DNA from: Tritonibacter aquimaris
GTDB taxonomy: Bacteria; Pseudomonadota; Alphaproteobacteria; Rhodobacterales; Rhodobacteraceae
Direction: 5' to 3'
DNA: 64,000 nt
NCBI RefSeq assembly: GCF_009617595.1
Contig: NZ_WIXK01000003.1
Location: 411,773-475,772 of the forward strand
Every line of letters starts with the position of its first letter. Within the stretch, counting starts at the first letter, position 1. Shown here piece by piece: positions 49,249-58,044 of the stretch. The position numbers and the translations under genes are program-made. Below the pieces are notes generated by a model that was not told where the DNA came from, did no database searches, and saw only the letters and a list, made by a program, of their open reading frames with translations.

Positions 49249-50193
49249 ATGACACAGATGATTGCCCCGATTTCGAATGCGCAACAGGCGCGCTTTGCCT
49301 TTGGCACCATGCAATTTGGCGGCCGCGCCGACGCGCGCCAGTCGGCTGAGATGTTTCACGCCGCCTGGGACGCGGGCATTCGCCATTTTGACACCGCTTG
49401 GGTCTATACCGATGGCGAAAGCGAGCGCATTCTGGGCCAGCTCATCCGTGATCGGCGCGCCGACACAGTGGTGGCCAGCAAAGTGGGCTTTGAAGGCGGT
49501 GCTCATCCGGACAATCTGCAGATGCAGTTTGATCAGAGCCGCGCGCGGCTGGAGCTTGATCAGATCGATCTGCTTTATCTGCACCGGTTTGATCCCAATT
49601 GTGATTTGCGCCAGACGCTTGAATGGTTCGCGCGCCAGCAGCAAACCGGCCATATCCGCCACGTGGGGCTTTCAAACTTTGCCGCCTGGCAGGTGGTGCA
49701 GGCAGCCTGGATCGCAGCTGAATTTGGTCTCAAACTCAGCGCCTTGCAGCCGATGTATTCGCTGGTGAAACGCCAGGCCGAGGTTGAGATCCTGCCTATG
49801 TGCGCAGCACTTGATATTGTGCCGCTGCCCTATTCACCCTTGGGCGGTGGGCTGTTGACCGGCAAATACAGCAGCACAGACAAAACCGCAGGCGGGCGGC
49901 TGCGCGAAAGCGCAAGCTACGGCGCGCGTTATGGTCAGGACTGGATGTATGACAGCGCCGCCAGGCTGACAGCGCTGGCGGAACGGCACAGCGTGCATCC
50001 AGCAACACTGGCGGTGGCCTGGGCGGCGGCGCACCCCAGCCAGCCCGCGCCGATCCTGTCGGCCCGCTCGCCGGAGCAGTTGCAGCCCTCGCTCATGGGG
50101 ATGAACCATGCGCTGACGCCGGAGCTTTATGATGAAATCAGCGCGCTCAGCCCGCGCCCGGCGCCGGCCACCGACCGGCTGGAGGAACAATAA
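49249..50193 (+). CDS. aldo/keto reductase
   Basis: 314-residue NAD(P)H-dependent oxidoreductase with a TIM-barrel fold. FGTMQFGGRAD, GIRHFDTAWVYTDGESERILG (catalytic Asp and Tyr), VVASKVGFEGGAHP (Lys) and IDLLYLHRFDPN (His) give the full tetrad; VPLPYSPLGGGLLTGKY is the cofactor region. The physiological substrate is unknown. The ATG at MTQMIAP is chosen for homologous length; upstream in-frame sequence runs into the multi-hairpin element. Overlaps the next gene (TAATG). Confidence 0.88.
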   Translation: MTQMIAPISNAQQARFAFGTMQFGGRADARQSAEMFHAAWDAGIRHFDTAWVYTDGESERILGQLIRDRRADTVVASKVGFEGGAHPDNLQMQFDQSRARLELDQIDLLYLHRFDPNCDLRQTLEWFARQQQTGHIRHVGLSNFAAWQVVQAAWIAAEFGLKLSALQPMYSLVKRQAEVEILPMCAALDIVPLPYSPLGGGLLTGKYSSTDKTAGGRLRESASYGARYGQDWMYDSAARLTALAERHSVHPATLAVAWAAAHPSQPAPILSARSPEQLQPSLMGMNHALTPELYDEISALSPRPAPATDRLEEQ

Positions 50194-50876
50194 TGCCATT
50201 GAGATCTGTTCCCGGCACCGCCTCGGTTGCGCAAAGTGATGCCAAGGGCCGCCTTTATGCCCCATCAGCGGCGCGCAACAGCCAGCCCCTGTGTGACGCG
50301 GTTGCCGCCGCCCTGCCCCCAAAGGCCACCCGCGCGCTGGAGATTGCCAGCGGTACCGGCCAGCATGTGGTGGCATTGGCGGCAGCGCTGCCTGATATCC
50401 GCTGGCAACCCAGCGATGTGGACCCGGCACGGCTGAGTTCGATCCGCGCCTATGTGGAGCGCTACCAGACTGAAACCGCTGCAAAAAACATCGCCCCGCC
50501 GGTTGCGATTGATGCGGTGCACGCGGGCTGGGGCGCACAGCACAGGGATCAGGATCTGGTGCTGGTGGTGAACCTTTTGCATCTGATCAGCACCGCTGAA
50601 GTCGAGACCCTGATCCATGAAGCGGCGCAGTGCCTTGCCCCATCGGGGCGGCTGATGATTTACGGCCCGTTTCGCCGCAATGGCGCGCTCACCAGTGCGG
50701 GTGATCAGCAGTTTGATGCCAGCCTGCGTGCACATGATCCCGATATCGGCTATAAGGACGTGGCTGACATCGACGCGCTCTGCCGTGGTGGTGGCCTCAC
50801 CCTGTGTGAGGTGGTGGAGATGCCCGCCAACAATCTGCTGCTGCTGGCCGAACGCGCGCCAAAGCAAAGCGGATAG
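50193..50876 (+). CDS. DUF938 SAM-dependent methyltransferase-like protein
   Basis: 227 residues. YAPSAARNSQPLCDAV is the family opening, ALEIASGTGQHVVALAAALP is the SAM-binding motif I, and WQPSDVDPARLSSI carries the acidic motif II. LVNLLHLIS and YGPFRRNGALTSAGDQQFDASLR complete the DUF938 pattern. The substrate is unknown. Its ATG overlaps the stop of the aldo/keto reductase, indicating a two-gene operon. Confidence 0.85.
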   Translation: MPLRSVPGTASVAQSDAKGRLYAPSAARNSQPLCDAVAAALPPKATRALEIASGTGQHVVALAAALPDIRWQPSDVDPARLSSIRAYVERYQTETAAKNIAPPVAIDAVHAGWGAQHRDQDLVLVVNLLHLISTAEVETLIHEAAQCLAPSGRLMIYGPFRRNGALTSAGDQQFDASLRAHDPDIGYKDVADIDALCRGGGLTLCEVVEMPANNLLLLAERAPKQSG

Positions 50877-50972
50877 ATATCAAAGATATGGCCCGCAGGC
50901 CCAGGTGAAATGCAACTGGGTAGAGTACAACTGGGCACAATGGGCCTGGTAACCTATGCACGAGAGACAGCG

Positions 50973-51266
50973 ATGAAACAGCCCCCCAAAGACCGCAGCC
51001 ACCTGCGTGTGGTGGGCAGTGGCGCAACATCCGCTGCCGCGCCGCTCAGCGCCTGTGCACGGGCGCAGGCCGCGCTTTGCCTGGCGGTGGCCACCCATCA
51101 AAGCGATCAATATGACGCCCAGCTGCAGGTGCTGCACAGCCACGGGATAAGCCGCGAACAGCTGTCTGAACTGATGACGCTGACGGTGGAAATGGTCGGG
51201 CCCGAGGTGATGATCACGGCCGCCGAAGTGATGGACCGCTACGACATCATCTGCCAGCCTGGCTAA
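50973..51266 (+). CDS. small helical protein of unknown function
   Basis: 97 residues; family not recognised. After a polar N-terminus the chain is largely alpha-helical (ALCLAVATHQSDQYDAQL, then SREQLSELMTLTVEMVG and VMITAAEVMDRYDI). The pattern loosely recalls the helical CMD/AhpD class but lacks its CxxC. It begins about 100 bases after the DUF938 gene; GAGAGA lies upstream of the ATG. Confidence 0.55.
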   Translation: MKQPPKDRSHLRVVGSGATSAAAPLSACARAQAALCLAVATHQSDQYDAQLQVLHSHGISREQLSELMTLTVEMVGPEVMITAAEVMDRYDIICQPG

Positions 51267-51390
51267 CAGCCCCACCCTAGAACCGCTGCGCTGGAAATGG
51301 GCGCTATGATCCCGCGCTGCCGCTGGCCTTTTTCATTGCCTATGTGCCCGGCCTAAGGATTGAAGCGATTTTCACCCCCACGTGGCAAAA

Positions 51391-51418
51391 CGGGCGCTCC
51401 AGAAATCTGAAGCGCCCG
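51391..51418 (-). terminator. terminator of the dimethylglycine dehydrogenase-like gene
   Basis: CGGGCGCT and AGCGCCCG arms, with further G-U pairing towards the loop. TTTT follows on the minus strand, and CTTTTA on the plus strand, so it may serve both directions. Confidence 0.72.
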
Positions 51419-51440
51419 CTTTTATTCTTCAAAGATGAGA

Positions 51441-53948
51441 TCAACCGTTCTGGCGGATCGTCTCGTTCTTTGGATCATAGGGGCTGTCGCAGGTGACAGT
51501 GGCATCCCAGAGCTTGTCTTGCATTTTCACCTGCAGCTTGGTGCCTTCCACCGCGAGCTCCGGCGGCAGGTAGCCCATGCCGATGGATTTCTCAAACGCA
51601 ACCGAATAACCACCCGAGGTCAGACGACCCACGCGTTTGCCTTCCAGCGTATAAAGCGCCTCACGACCCCAAGGATCTGCGTCTTCCGGCCCATCGATCA
51701 GCAAGGTGCAGCATTTGAAACGCACACCTTTTTCCAGCATCGCTTCTTTGCCGTGGAAGTCTTTTTCCAGATCGATAAAGCGTGGCAGATCTGCCTCTTG
51801 TGGGGTGGCGTCACGGCCCAGTTCGGTGCCGAATGCGCGGTAGGATTTCTCCTGACGCAGCCAGTTCTGAGCGCGCGCACCGACCAGCTTCATACCGTGT
51901 TTTTCACCCGCTTTTTCCAGTAGGTCAAACAGGTAGTTCTGCATCTCGATCGGGTGGTGCAGTTCCCAGCCAAGCTCACCGGTGTAGGCCACGCGGATTG
52001 CATTTACCGGGCACATGCCAAGCTCGATCTGACGGGCAGACAGCCAGGGGAAACGCTTGTTGCTGAGTGCGGTTTCGGGATCTGCGTCCACGATCACCTC
52101 TTTCAGCACGTCGCGCGATTTTGGACCGGCGATGGCAAAGACGCCCCATTGGGTGGTAACATCCTGGATCTCGATGTAGCCGAATTCATCCATTTTGTCT
52201 TCGGCTGCTTTGCGCAGGAAGTCGGCGTCATATTCGGTCCAGGCACCGGCAGAGACGAGATAGTAGTTGTTCTCGCCGTTGCGCACGATGGTGTATTCCG
52301 TGCGGGTGGTCCCTGCCGAGGTCAGCGCGTAGGTCAGGTTGATACGACCAACCTTGGGCAGCTTGTTACAGGTGAACCAATCCAGGAACGCGGTTGCACC
52401 GGGCCCTTTGACCACATGTTTGGTGAACGCGGTTGCATCGATCAGGCCAACACCTTCGCGGATTGCTTTGGCTTCATCGACGGCGTGCTGCCACCAGCCG
52501 CCACGGCGGAAGGAGCGGTTTTGCTCATCGAAATGCTCGGGCGCATCAACGGGGCCGAAGTAGTTCGGGCGTTCCCAGCCGTTGACCCAGCCAAATTGCG
52601 CGCCGCGCTCTTTTTGGCGATCAAAGGCAGGTGATGTGCGCAGCGGGCGTGCTGCCGGGCGCTCTTCATCCGGGTGGTGCAGGATGTAGACGTGCTCGTA
52701 GCATTCTTCGTTTTTGCGCGCGGCAAACTCGGTTGTCATCCAGTTGGAGGAGTAGCGTTTCGGATCCAGCGACGCCATGTCGATTTCCGCTTCGCCATCC
52801 ACCATCATCTGCGCCAGATAGTAGCCGGTGCCGCCTGCGGCGGTGATGCCGAAGCTAAAGCCTTCTGCCAGCCACATATTGCGCAGACCTGGCGCCGGGC
52901 CAACCAGCGGGTTGCCATCGGGCGTGTAGCAGATCGGGCCGTTGAAATCATCCTTGAGGCCGCTCTCGGCACAGGACGGCACGCGCTCGGTCATTGCCAT
53001 ATATTGTTCGGCGATCCGGTCCAGATCCAGCGGGAACAGATCGGCGCGGAAGCTGTCAGGCACACCATGTTCGAAACGCGCAGGCGCGCCTTTTTCGTAG
53101 ATGCCCAGAATCCAACCGCCGCTTTCTTCGCGGGCATAGGATTCTTTGTCCGCGTCACGGATTACCGGGTGTTCCGGGTTGCCTGCGGCGCGCCAGTCTA
53201 CCAGCGCCGGGTCTTTGTCCATCACGATGAACGTGTGCTCGACCGGGATTGCAGGCATTTTGATGCCCAGCATTTTTGCGGTGCGCTGTGCGTGGTTGCC
53301 CGACGCGGTCACGACGTGCTCGGCGGTGATGACGACCTGCTCATCAGAGGCAACCAGGTTGCCGCCTTTTTCGATCATCTTGGTGCAGGTGACTTCCCAG
53401 TGGGTGCCATTCCAGTGGAAGGCATCGGCCTGCATTTTGCGTACGATCTGTGCACCGTGCTGGCGCGCGCCCTTGGCCATCGCCTGGGTCACGTCGGCCG
53501 GGTTAATATAGCCGTCTTCGGTATGGTAGATCGCGCCTTTGAGATCTTCGGTTTCGATCAGCGGCCAGCGCTCTTTGATCTGATCCGGGGTCAGCCATTC
53601 ATAGTCGACATCGCAGGTTTCGGCAGTGGAGGCATAGAGCATATACTCATCCATCCGCTCCTGCGTCTGCGCCATACGCAGGTTGCCCACGACGGCGAAA
53701 CCTGCGTTCAGGCCGGTTTCTTCCTCGAGTTGCTTGTAGAAATCCACCGAATATTTGTGAATATGGGTGGTGGCGTAGGACATGTTGAACAGCGGCAAGA
53801 GACCCGCCGCATGCCATGTGGAACCGGAAGTGAGTTCATCGCGTTCGATGAGCATCACATCGTCCCAGCCCGCCTTGGCCAAGTGATAGGCAATTGATGT
53901 GCCGATGGCACCGCCGCCAACGACAAGAGCTTTGACCTGGGTCTTCAT
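51441..53948 (-). CDS. FAD-dependent dimethylglycine/sarcosine dehydrogenase-like protein with GcvT domains
   Basis: 835 residues. The N-terminal FAD domain starts VKALVVGGGAIGTSIAYHLA and contains GSTWHAAGLLPLFN, where DMGDH/SARDH enzymes carry the covalently flavinylated His. An FAO-type middle domain follows, then a C-terminal aminomethyltransferase-like half (TRTEYTIVRNGENNYYLVSAG, GELGWELHHPIEMQ) that binds tetrahydrofolate. The family oxidatively demethylates dimethylglycine or sarcosine, passing the methyl group to folate. That suits a marine bacterium degrading glycine betaine, but the exact substrate is not settled. GGAG precedes the ATG. Confidence 0.85.
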   Translation of the reverse strand: MKTQVKALVVGGGAIGTSIAYHLAKAGWDDVMLIERDELTSGSTWHAAGLLPLFNMSYATTHIHKYSVDFYKQLEEETGLNAGFAVVGNLRMAQTQERMDEYMLYASTAETCDVDYEWLTPDQIKERWPLIETEDLKGAIYHTEDGYINPADVTQAMAKGARQHGAQIVRKMQADAFHWNGTHWEVTCTKMIEKGGNLVASDEQVVITAEHVVTASGNHAQRTAKMLGIKMPAIPVEHTFIVMDKDPALVDWRAAGNPEHPVIRDADKESYAREESGGWILGIYEKGAPARFEHGVPDSFRADLFPLDLDRIAEQYMAMTERVPSCAESGLKDDFNGPICYTPDGNPLVGPAPGLRNMWLAEGFSFGITAAGGTGYYLAQMMVDGEAEIDMASLDPKRYSSNWMTTEFAARKNEECYEHVYILHHPDEERPAARPLRTSPAFDRQKERGAQFGWVNGWERPNYFGPVDAPEHFDEQNRSFRRGGWWQHAVDEAKAIREGVGLIDATAFTKHVVKGPGATAFLDWFTCNKLPKVGRINLTYALTSAGTTRTEYTIVRNGENNYYLVSAGAWTEYDADFLRKAAEDKMDEFGYIEIQDVTTQWGVFAIAGPKSRDVLKEVIVDADPETALSNKRFPWLSARQIELGMCPVNAIRVAYTGELGWELHHPIEMQNYLFDLLEKAGEKHGMKLVGARAQNWLRQEKSYRAFGTELGRDATPQEADLPRFIDLEKDFHGKEAMLEKGVRFKCCTLLIDGPEDADPWGREALYTLEGKRVGRLTSGGYSVAFEKSIGMGYLPPELAVEGTKLQVKMQDKLWDATVTCDSPYDPKNETIRQNG

Positions 53949-54117
53949 GCTGTTGTGCTCCGTGAGATCTATCTGTGCTGAAACTTACTATGCACAAAGG
54001 CGCAGGCATCGCCGCAAATCCATCCGACGCAACATCAGACAAAACCGACCTTTGGAGCTCTGTCTCTCAAAAGGAACAACATGTATAGTGCGACCCGCAC
54101 ACAATCATAGGTTAAGT

Positions 54118-55587
54118 ATGACAAACAACGTGACTACAAGCACCATTGAAGAGATTTGGCAAGGTGACGCTTTTGAGCGGCACAAGGATGCTGAAATCCT
54201 GCGGCACTTTACTCTTGGCCACTTGGACCTGCGGGCGCGGGCGAAGGAGCCTCGCACCTATGTATTGAACCTGGATGCGAGCTGGGGCACCGGGAAGTCC
54301 TTTTTCCTGACGAAGTTCAAACGCCACCTCGAAGCTCATGGACATATTGCAGTCTATATCAACGCTTGGGAAAGCGATCATTCCGAAGATCCGTTTATGG
54401 CGGTCATGGATGAAATAGAAACGGAGCTTTCCAAACACCTGCCCGCGGATGGTGGAAATGTGATTGAAAGAACCGCATCACTGCGAAAATCCGCGGTCAA
54501 GATCATTGGCGGCGCGGCCTTTGCCGGGGGGAAACATCTGCTCACACGTTATCTTGGGCAAGAGGCTGTTGAAGAGCTGGGCAAATTCGCGGACTCGAAA
54601 CAAGAACTGAATGAGGGCGAACGAAAAGACCTTGAGGCTGCACTGAAAAAATCAGTTGAATTTGCGGTGGATAGCGCAGGGCAAGAGATCCTGTCGCAGT
54701 TTCGCCACCAAAAACAGGTGCAGCAGAACTTTCGCCAACAGCTGAGGGAGCTGGGTAAAGAGGTACTGGCCCAAAAGAAACAGGCACCAATTTTTATCCT
54801 GATTGATGAGCTGGACCGCTGTCGCCCGAGCTATGCAATTGAACTGCTGGAACGGGTGAAACACATCTTTTCGCTGGACAATTTTGTCTATGTGCTGGGG
54901 ACAGATACCAGCCAGCTCAGCAAAGCGATCAAAGGCGTATATGGTGCGGAATTTGACGGGGAGCGCTACCTAAAACGTTTCATTGATCGCAGCTATCATT
55001 TCCAGCCTGCCGACACCAATAGGCTGGTGGAGTTCTGCTTTGCTCGCAATGGTTTGGATGAGGAGATGTTTACCTGCCTGCCCGATTTCACTGCAGAAGA
55101 GTTTCTGGCGAAATGTCTGGGGGAAACCGAGACCAAGGCGCGTGACATCAAACGGATCATAGAGCGGATCGGGACGTTCTGCGCAGCGTGGCAGGTGAAG
55201 GACGCCAAAATCAATATCGTGCGCCTGTTTCCACTGGTGTATCAGCGGCATTTTTCTTTGTCGGAAAGCGCTTTGAACGATTACCTACTGAATAAGTGTC
55301 ATTTCAAAGCAATCAAATACAGTTCTGGACGACAATATGAGTCGGCACAAACATCTCTCCAGTACAGAGGAATATGCCGCATGATCGATCAGCATTCTTC
55401 ACCTGGCAGCAATAATTCCTCATCCAATACAAGCGTAGATCACTGGATCCATAGTGCCAACACTCAATGGGAAAAGCACTATTCAGTACTCAATCTCGAA
55501 ATGCTGAACCAACAATCCGTTGGTGCTGGCTATGCGCGCATGTTGGATCAGGTCGCGCATATTTCTTCGCAAAATGAAAGTGATTAG
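54118..55587 (+). CDS. KAP-family P-loop NTPase (stand-alone)
   Basis: 489 residues. DASWGTGKSFFLTKF holds Walker A at 56-61, followed by YINAWESDHSEDPF, a KAP hallmark, and Walker B IFILIDELDRCRP at 224-234. The later region (FVYVLGTDTSQLSKAI, RYLKRFIDRSYHF) also fits. Between the Walker motifs is a helical insert with a short hydrophobic stretch (KIIGGAAFAGG), possibly a membrane contact. KAP proteins include PifA, the F-plasmid phage-exclusion factor. A counted line has 26 of 60 G+C, below the neighbours, and no partner gene is adjacent. An upstream in-frame extension runs into the divergent gene and was removed. Confidence 0.85.
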   Translation: MTNNVTTSTIEEIWQGDAFERHKDAEILRHFTLGHLDLRARAKEPRTYVLNLDASWGTGKSFFLTKFKRHLEAHGHIAVYINAWESDHSEDPFMAVMDEIETELSKHLPADGGNVIERTASLRKSAVKIIGGAAFAGGKHLLTRYLGQEAVEELGKFADSKQELNEGERKDLEAALKKSVEFAVDSAGQEILSQFRHQKQVQQNFRQQLRELGKEVLAQKKQAPIFILIDELDRCRPSYAIELLERVKHIFSLDNFVYVLGTDTSQLSKAIKGVYGAEFDGERYLKRFIDRSYHFQPADTNRLVEFCFARNGLDEEMFTCLPDFTAEEFLAKCLGETETKARDIKRIIERIGTFCAAWQVKDAKINIVRLFPLVYQRHFSLSESALNDYLLNKCHFKAIKYSSGRQYESAQTSLQYRGICRMIDQHSSPGSNNSSSNTSVDHWIHSANTQWEKHYSVLNLEMLNQQSVGAGYARMLDQVAHISSQNESD

Positions 55588-56080
55588 CACACGCCCAATT
55601 GCCCGCAGCCAGCTATGGTGCTGGGGGGCTGTGTCGTGCTGATCTATCATCTTTCTTTGCCGGTTTGGCGGCGAATAAGGTGGACGGGCCCGTACACGGG
55701 CGGATGCGGACAGGGCAAGCCCTGCGCGGTCAAGTTCTTGGTCTGCGCCCCGGTTGATGGCCGGGTTCCTATTCCTGCGCGATGGCTGCCACACCATCAC
55801 GGATCGCGATCACCTGTGAGCTTACAAAAGCCAGGTAAAGCGATCGTGATAGGGGCGTACGCTGCCCCCGCAACACCCCGTTGCTGGCGTATCTTTTGGG
55901 GCAAGGCATTCATATGATTGGCAAAGAAAGATAAGGCGCAAAAAGATCTTTCTGCCTATATTTCAGCACCTTAAATGCATTCCAAATGTCGCAATTTAGA
56001 ATTGATCTAAATCAAAGGAGCGCCGCACCGGCTGTTGCTAGCGCTATGGGTGACGCGCGTGCAGTTAAGGAGATAAAACC
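55588..56080. other. intergenic region between the KAP gene and the dihaem peroxidase
   Basis: About 490 bases with no supportable gene. It contains a CCCGT-AC-ACGGG dyad near 55688, a GGGGCGTACGCTGCCCCCGC stretch near 55853 resembling one at 24863, an A/T-rich segment from 55910, and an FNR box close to the right end. Confidence 0.45.
56002..56015 (+). promoter_or_regulatory. FNR/FnrL box upstream of the cytochrome c peroxidase
   Basis: TTGAT-CTAA-ATCAA matches the FNR/Anr consensus exactly and lies 66 bases upstream of the peroxidase ATG. It predicts activation at low oxygen by FnrL, the usual arrangement for bacterial dihaem cytochrome c peroxidases. Confidence 0.85.
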
Positions 56081-57136
56081 ATGGCATATCATTTACCAAA
56101 GCCCCTATTGTTGTCTTGTGCTGTGCTGGCATTGGGCGCGCAAAGCGCAAGCGCAGACCTGCGGGAGGATGCGCTTGAGCTGTTTCAGCCCCTGCCCTCA
56201 ACCGTGCCTGCGGTAAAGGACAACCCAATTACGCCTGAAAAAATCGAGCTGGGCAAAGCGCTGTTTTTTGATCCGCGCATGTCGGCCTCGGGGGTGTTTT
56301 CCTGCAACTCCTGTCACAATCTGGCCACTGGCGGCGATGACAATCTGGAAACCTCGATTGGTCATGGCTGGCAGCACGGGCCGCGCAATTCCCCCACCGC
56401 GCTGAATTCGGTGTTTAATGAAGCGCAGTTCTGGGATGGGCGTGCTGCTGATCTGGCGGAACAGGCCAAAGGTCCGGTGCAGGCCAGCGTTGAGATGGCC
56501 AATACGCCCGAGAATCTGATCGAGACGCTCAATTCGATGCCGCAATATGTGGACTGGTTCAATGAAGCCTTTACCGAGGCGCAGGAGCCGGTCAGTTTTG
56601 ACAATTTCGCCAAGGCGATCGAAGCCTTTGAGGCAACATTGATCACCCCGGCGCCGTTTGATGCCTGGCTGAATGGTGATGAGGCCGCGCTTTCTGAACA
56701 GGAGCTGGCCGGGCTTGGCCATTTCATGGATCTGGGCTGCGCCGCCTGTCATTCGGGCGTCAATCTGGGTGGCAATGGCTACTACCCCTTTGGCCTGATT
56801 GAACGCCCCGGTGCCGAGGTGCTGCCGCGCGACGACAAGGGGCGGTTTGCAGTGACCCAGACCGCGGATGATGAATATGTGTTTCGCGCCGCGCCGTTGC
56901 GCAATGTGTCCATGACCGCGCCCTATTTCCATTCCGGCAAGGTTTGGGATCTGAGCGTGGCGGTGGAGATCATGGCGGAATCGCAGCTTGGCGAAGAGAT
57001 TTCACCCCAAACCACCGCCGAACTGGTGGCGTTTCTGGGCAGCCTGACCGGTGCGGTGCCCGAGGTATCATATCCGGTGCTTCCGGCCGAAACCCGCGCA
57101 ACCCCGCGCCCGCAAAGCGGTGAAATCAGTCGCTGA
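56081..57136 (+). CDS. dihaem cytochrome c peroxidase (MauG/CcpA family)
   Basis: 351-residue periplasmic enzyme reducing hydrogen peroxide with electrons from cytochrome c. A signal peptide (LLLSCAVLALGAQSASA) is followed by two haem motifs, CNSCH at 75-79 and CAACH at 220-224. ELGKALFFDPRMSASG and RNSPTALNSVFNEAQFWDGRA are standard for the family, and the C-terminal PYFHSGKVWDLSVAV includes family His/Ser. AAGGAG is eight bases before the ATG. A perfect FNR box upstream indicates low-oxygen control. Confidence 0.93.
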   Translation: MAYHLPKPLLLSCAVLALGAQSASADLREDALELFQPLPSTVPAVKDNPITPEKIELGKALFFDPRMSASGVFSCNSCHNLATGGDDNLETSIGHGWQHGPRNSPTALNSVFNEAQFWDGRAADLAEQAKGPVQASVEMANTPENLIETLNSMPQYVDWFNEAFTEAQEPVSFDNFAKAIEAFEATLITPAPFDAWLNGDEAALSEQELAGLGHFMDLGCAACHSGVNLGGNGYYPFGLIERPGAEVLPRDDKGRFAVTQTADDEYVFRAAPLRNVSMTAPYFHSGKVWDLSVAVEIMAESQLGEEISPQTTAELVAFLGSLTGAVPEVSYPVLPAETRATPRPQSGEISR

Positions 57137-57244
57137 TACGCGCATCAGCCTTCCTATCCGGGGAGGCTGAGCCGCGCGTGTTTCAGCACTGCGGTGGGGT
57201 CTTGTGTCGATCACGCTGCTCGCGGGGCGGATGGCCTGGCGCGG

Positions 57245-57817
57245 CTATTTCAACGTATCCGCCACAACGCCAACGGTGAGCGCGCCAATAGGGGTGCCGC
57301 TGTCGGGATCATGCAGGGTAAGCGAGATCTGCACCTGATACATATGGGTGGAGTGATCCAGATCCACTTCGCCCAGATGGTAGGCATCTGCCCCCTGACC
57401 AAAGCTTTGGGTGAATTTATCCTCATCCCCCTGCCAGTAATCCGAAGTGATATCGCTGGCGGCCACGGTGAGCCCCTGCGCATCCATGATAAAGGCCTCA
57501 GAGATCTGCCCGCCTGATCCCGCCACCTTGAGGCGCAGAAAATGCGCCGCCGCATTGCCAAGTACCGGGGTAATGATCGGCGTATTGGCCTTGCCGATTT
57601 CACTGGACCATTGGCGATCCAGCTCCTCGATATCACCCTGGGTATAACCGTTGGTGCGCGCGTTCTGGCGCTTGATCGCGGCGATCAGCACATCAGATTG
57701 CGCCCAGCTCATCAGCTCGTCTTGCATGAAGCGCTTCATGGCCGGAGCATATTCATTGCCAAAGGCCGCAGGGCTGACGGAGGTCCAAAGGGCGCAAACC
57801 AGAACAGGCAGTTTCAT
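57245..57817 (-). CDS. periplasmic PDC/Cache-like sensor-domain protein
   Basis: 190 residues with a signal peptide (MKLPVLVCALWTSVSPAAFG). A long N-terminal helix is followed by a PAS-like region (ISEAFIMDAQGLTVAASDIT, SDYWQGDEDKFTQSF) and a PIGALTVGVV end, resembling soluble single Cache domains. It carries no output domain of its own, so it may present a ligand to a partner or be a stand-alone binding protein. The function is unknown. It is convergent with the peroxidase gene. Confidence 0.7.
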   Translation of the reverse strand: MKLPVLVCALWTSVSPAAFGNEYAPAMKRFMQDELMSWAQSDVLIAAIKRQNARTNGYTQGDIEELDRQWSSEIGKANTPIITPVLGNAAAHFLRLKVAGSGGQISEAFIMDAQGLTVAASDITSDYWQGDEDKFTQSFGQGADAYHLGEVDLDHSTHMYQVQISLTLHDPDSGTPIGALTVGVVADTLK

Positions 57818-58044
57818 CGGGGCACTCACACAGTTTCAGAATGAAAAAGACTACACTCTTTAATTGGATAGGACGTCTGAAACGCTAACAATGAATTCCT
57901 AATGATTTCTTGTATTCTTTATTCTGAATTTACGCTGGTAAAATTACGCAATACCCGCTGATGGGGGCGGATGGGGCAACCCCGTGGCCACCCCAAATAT
58001 TGTCTACTTCTTAAGCGAAATGCGCATTTTTGCGGCATCTTATC

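Noticed and set aside
52674..53897. 407-residue open frame antisense to the dimethylglycine dehydrogenase-like gene
   Set aside because: Shadow of a complete 835-residue flavoprotein gene; no recognisable domain.
53949..54117. Toxin-antitoxin or second defence gene beside the KAP NTPase
   Set aside because: The gap upstream is only about 170 bases and the downstream 490 bases contain no coherent open frame on either strand.
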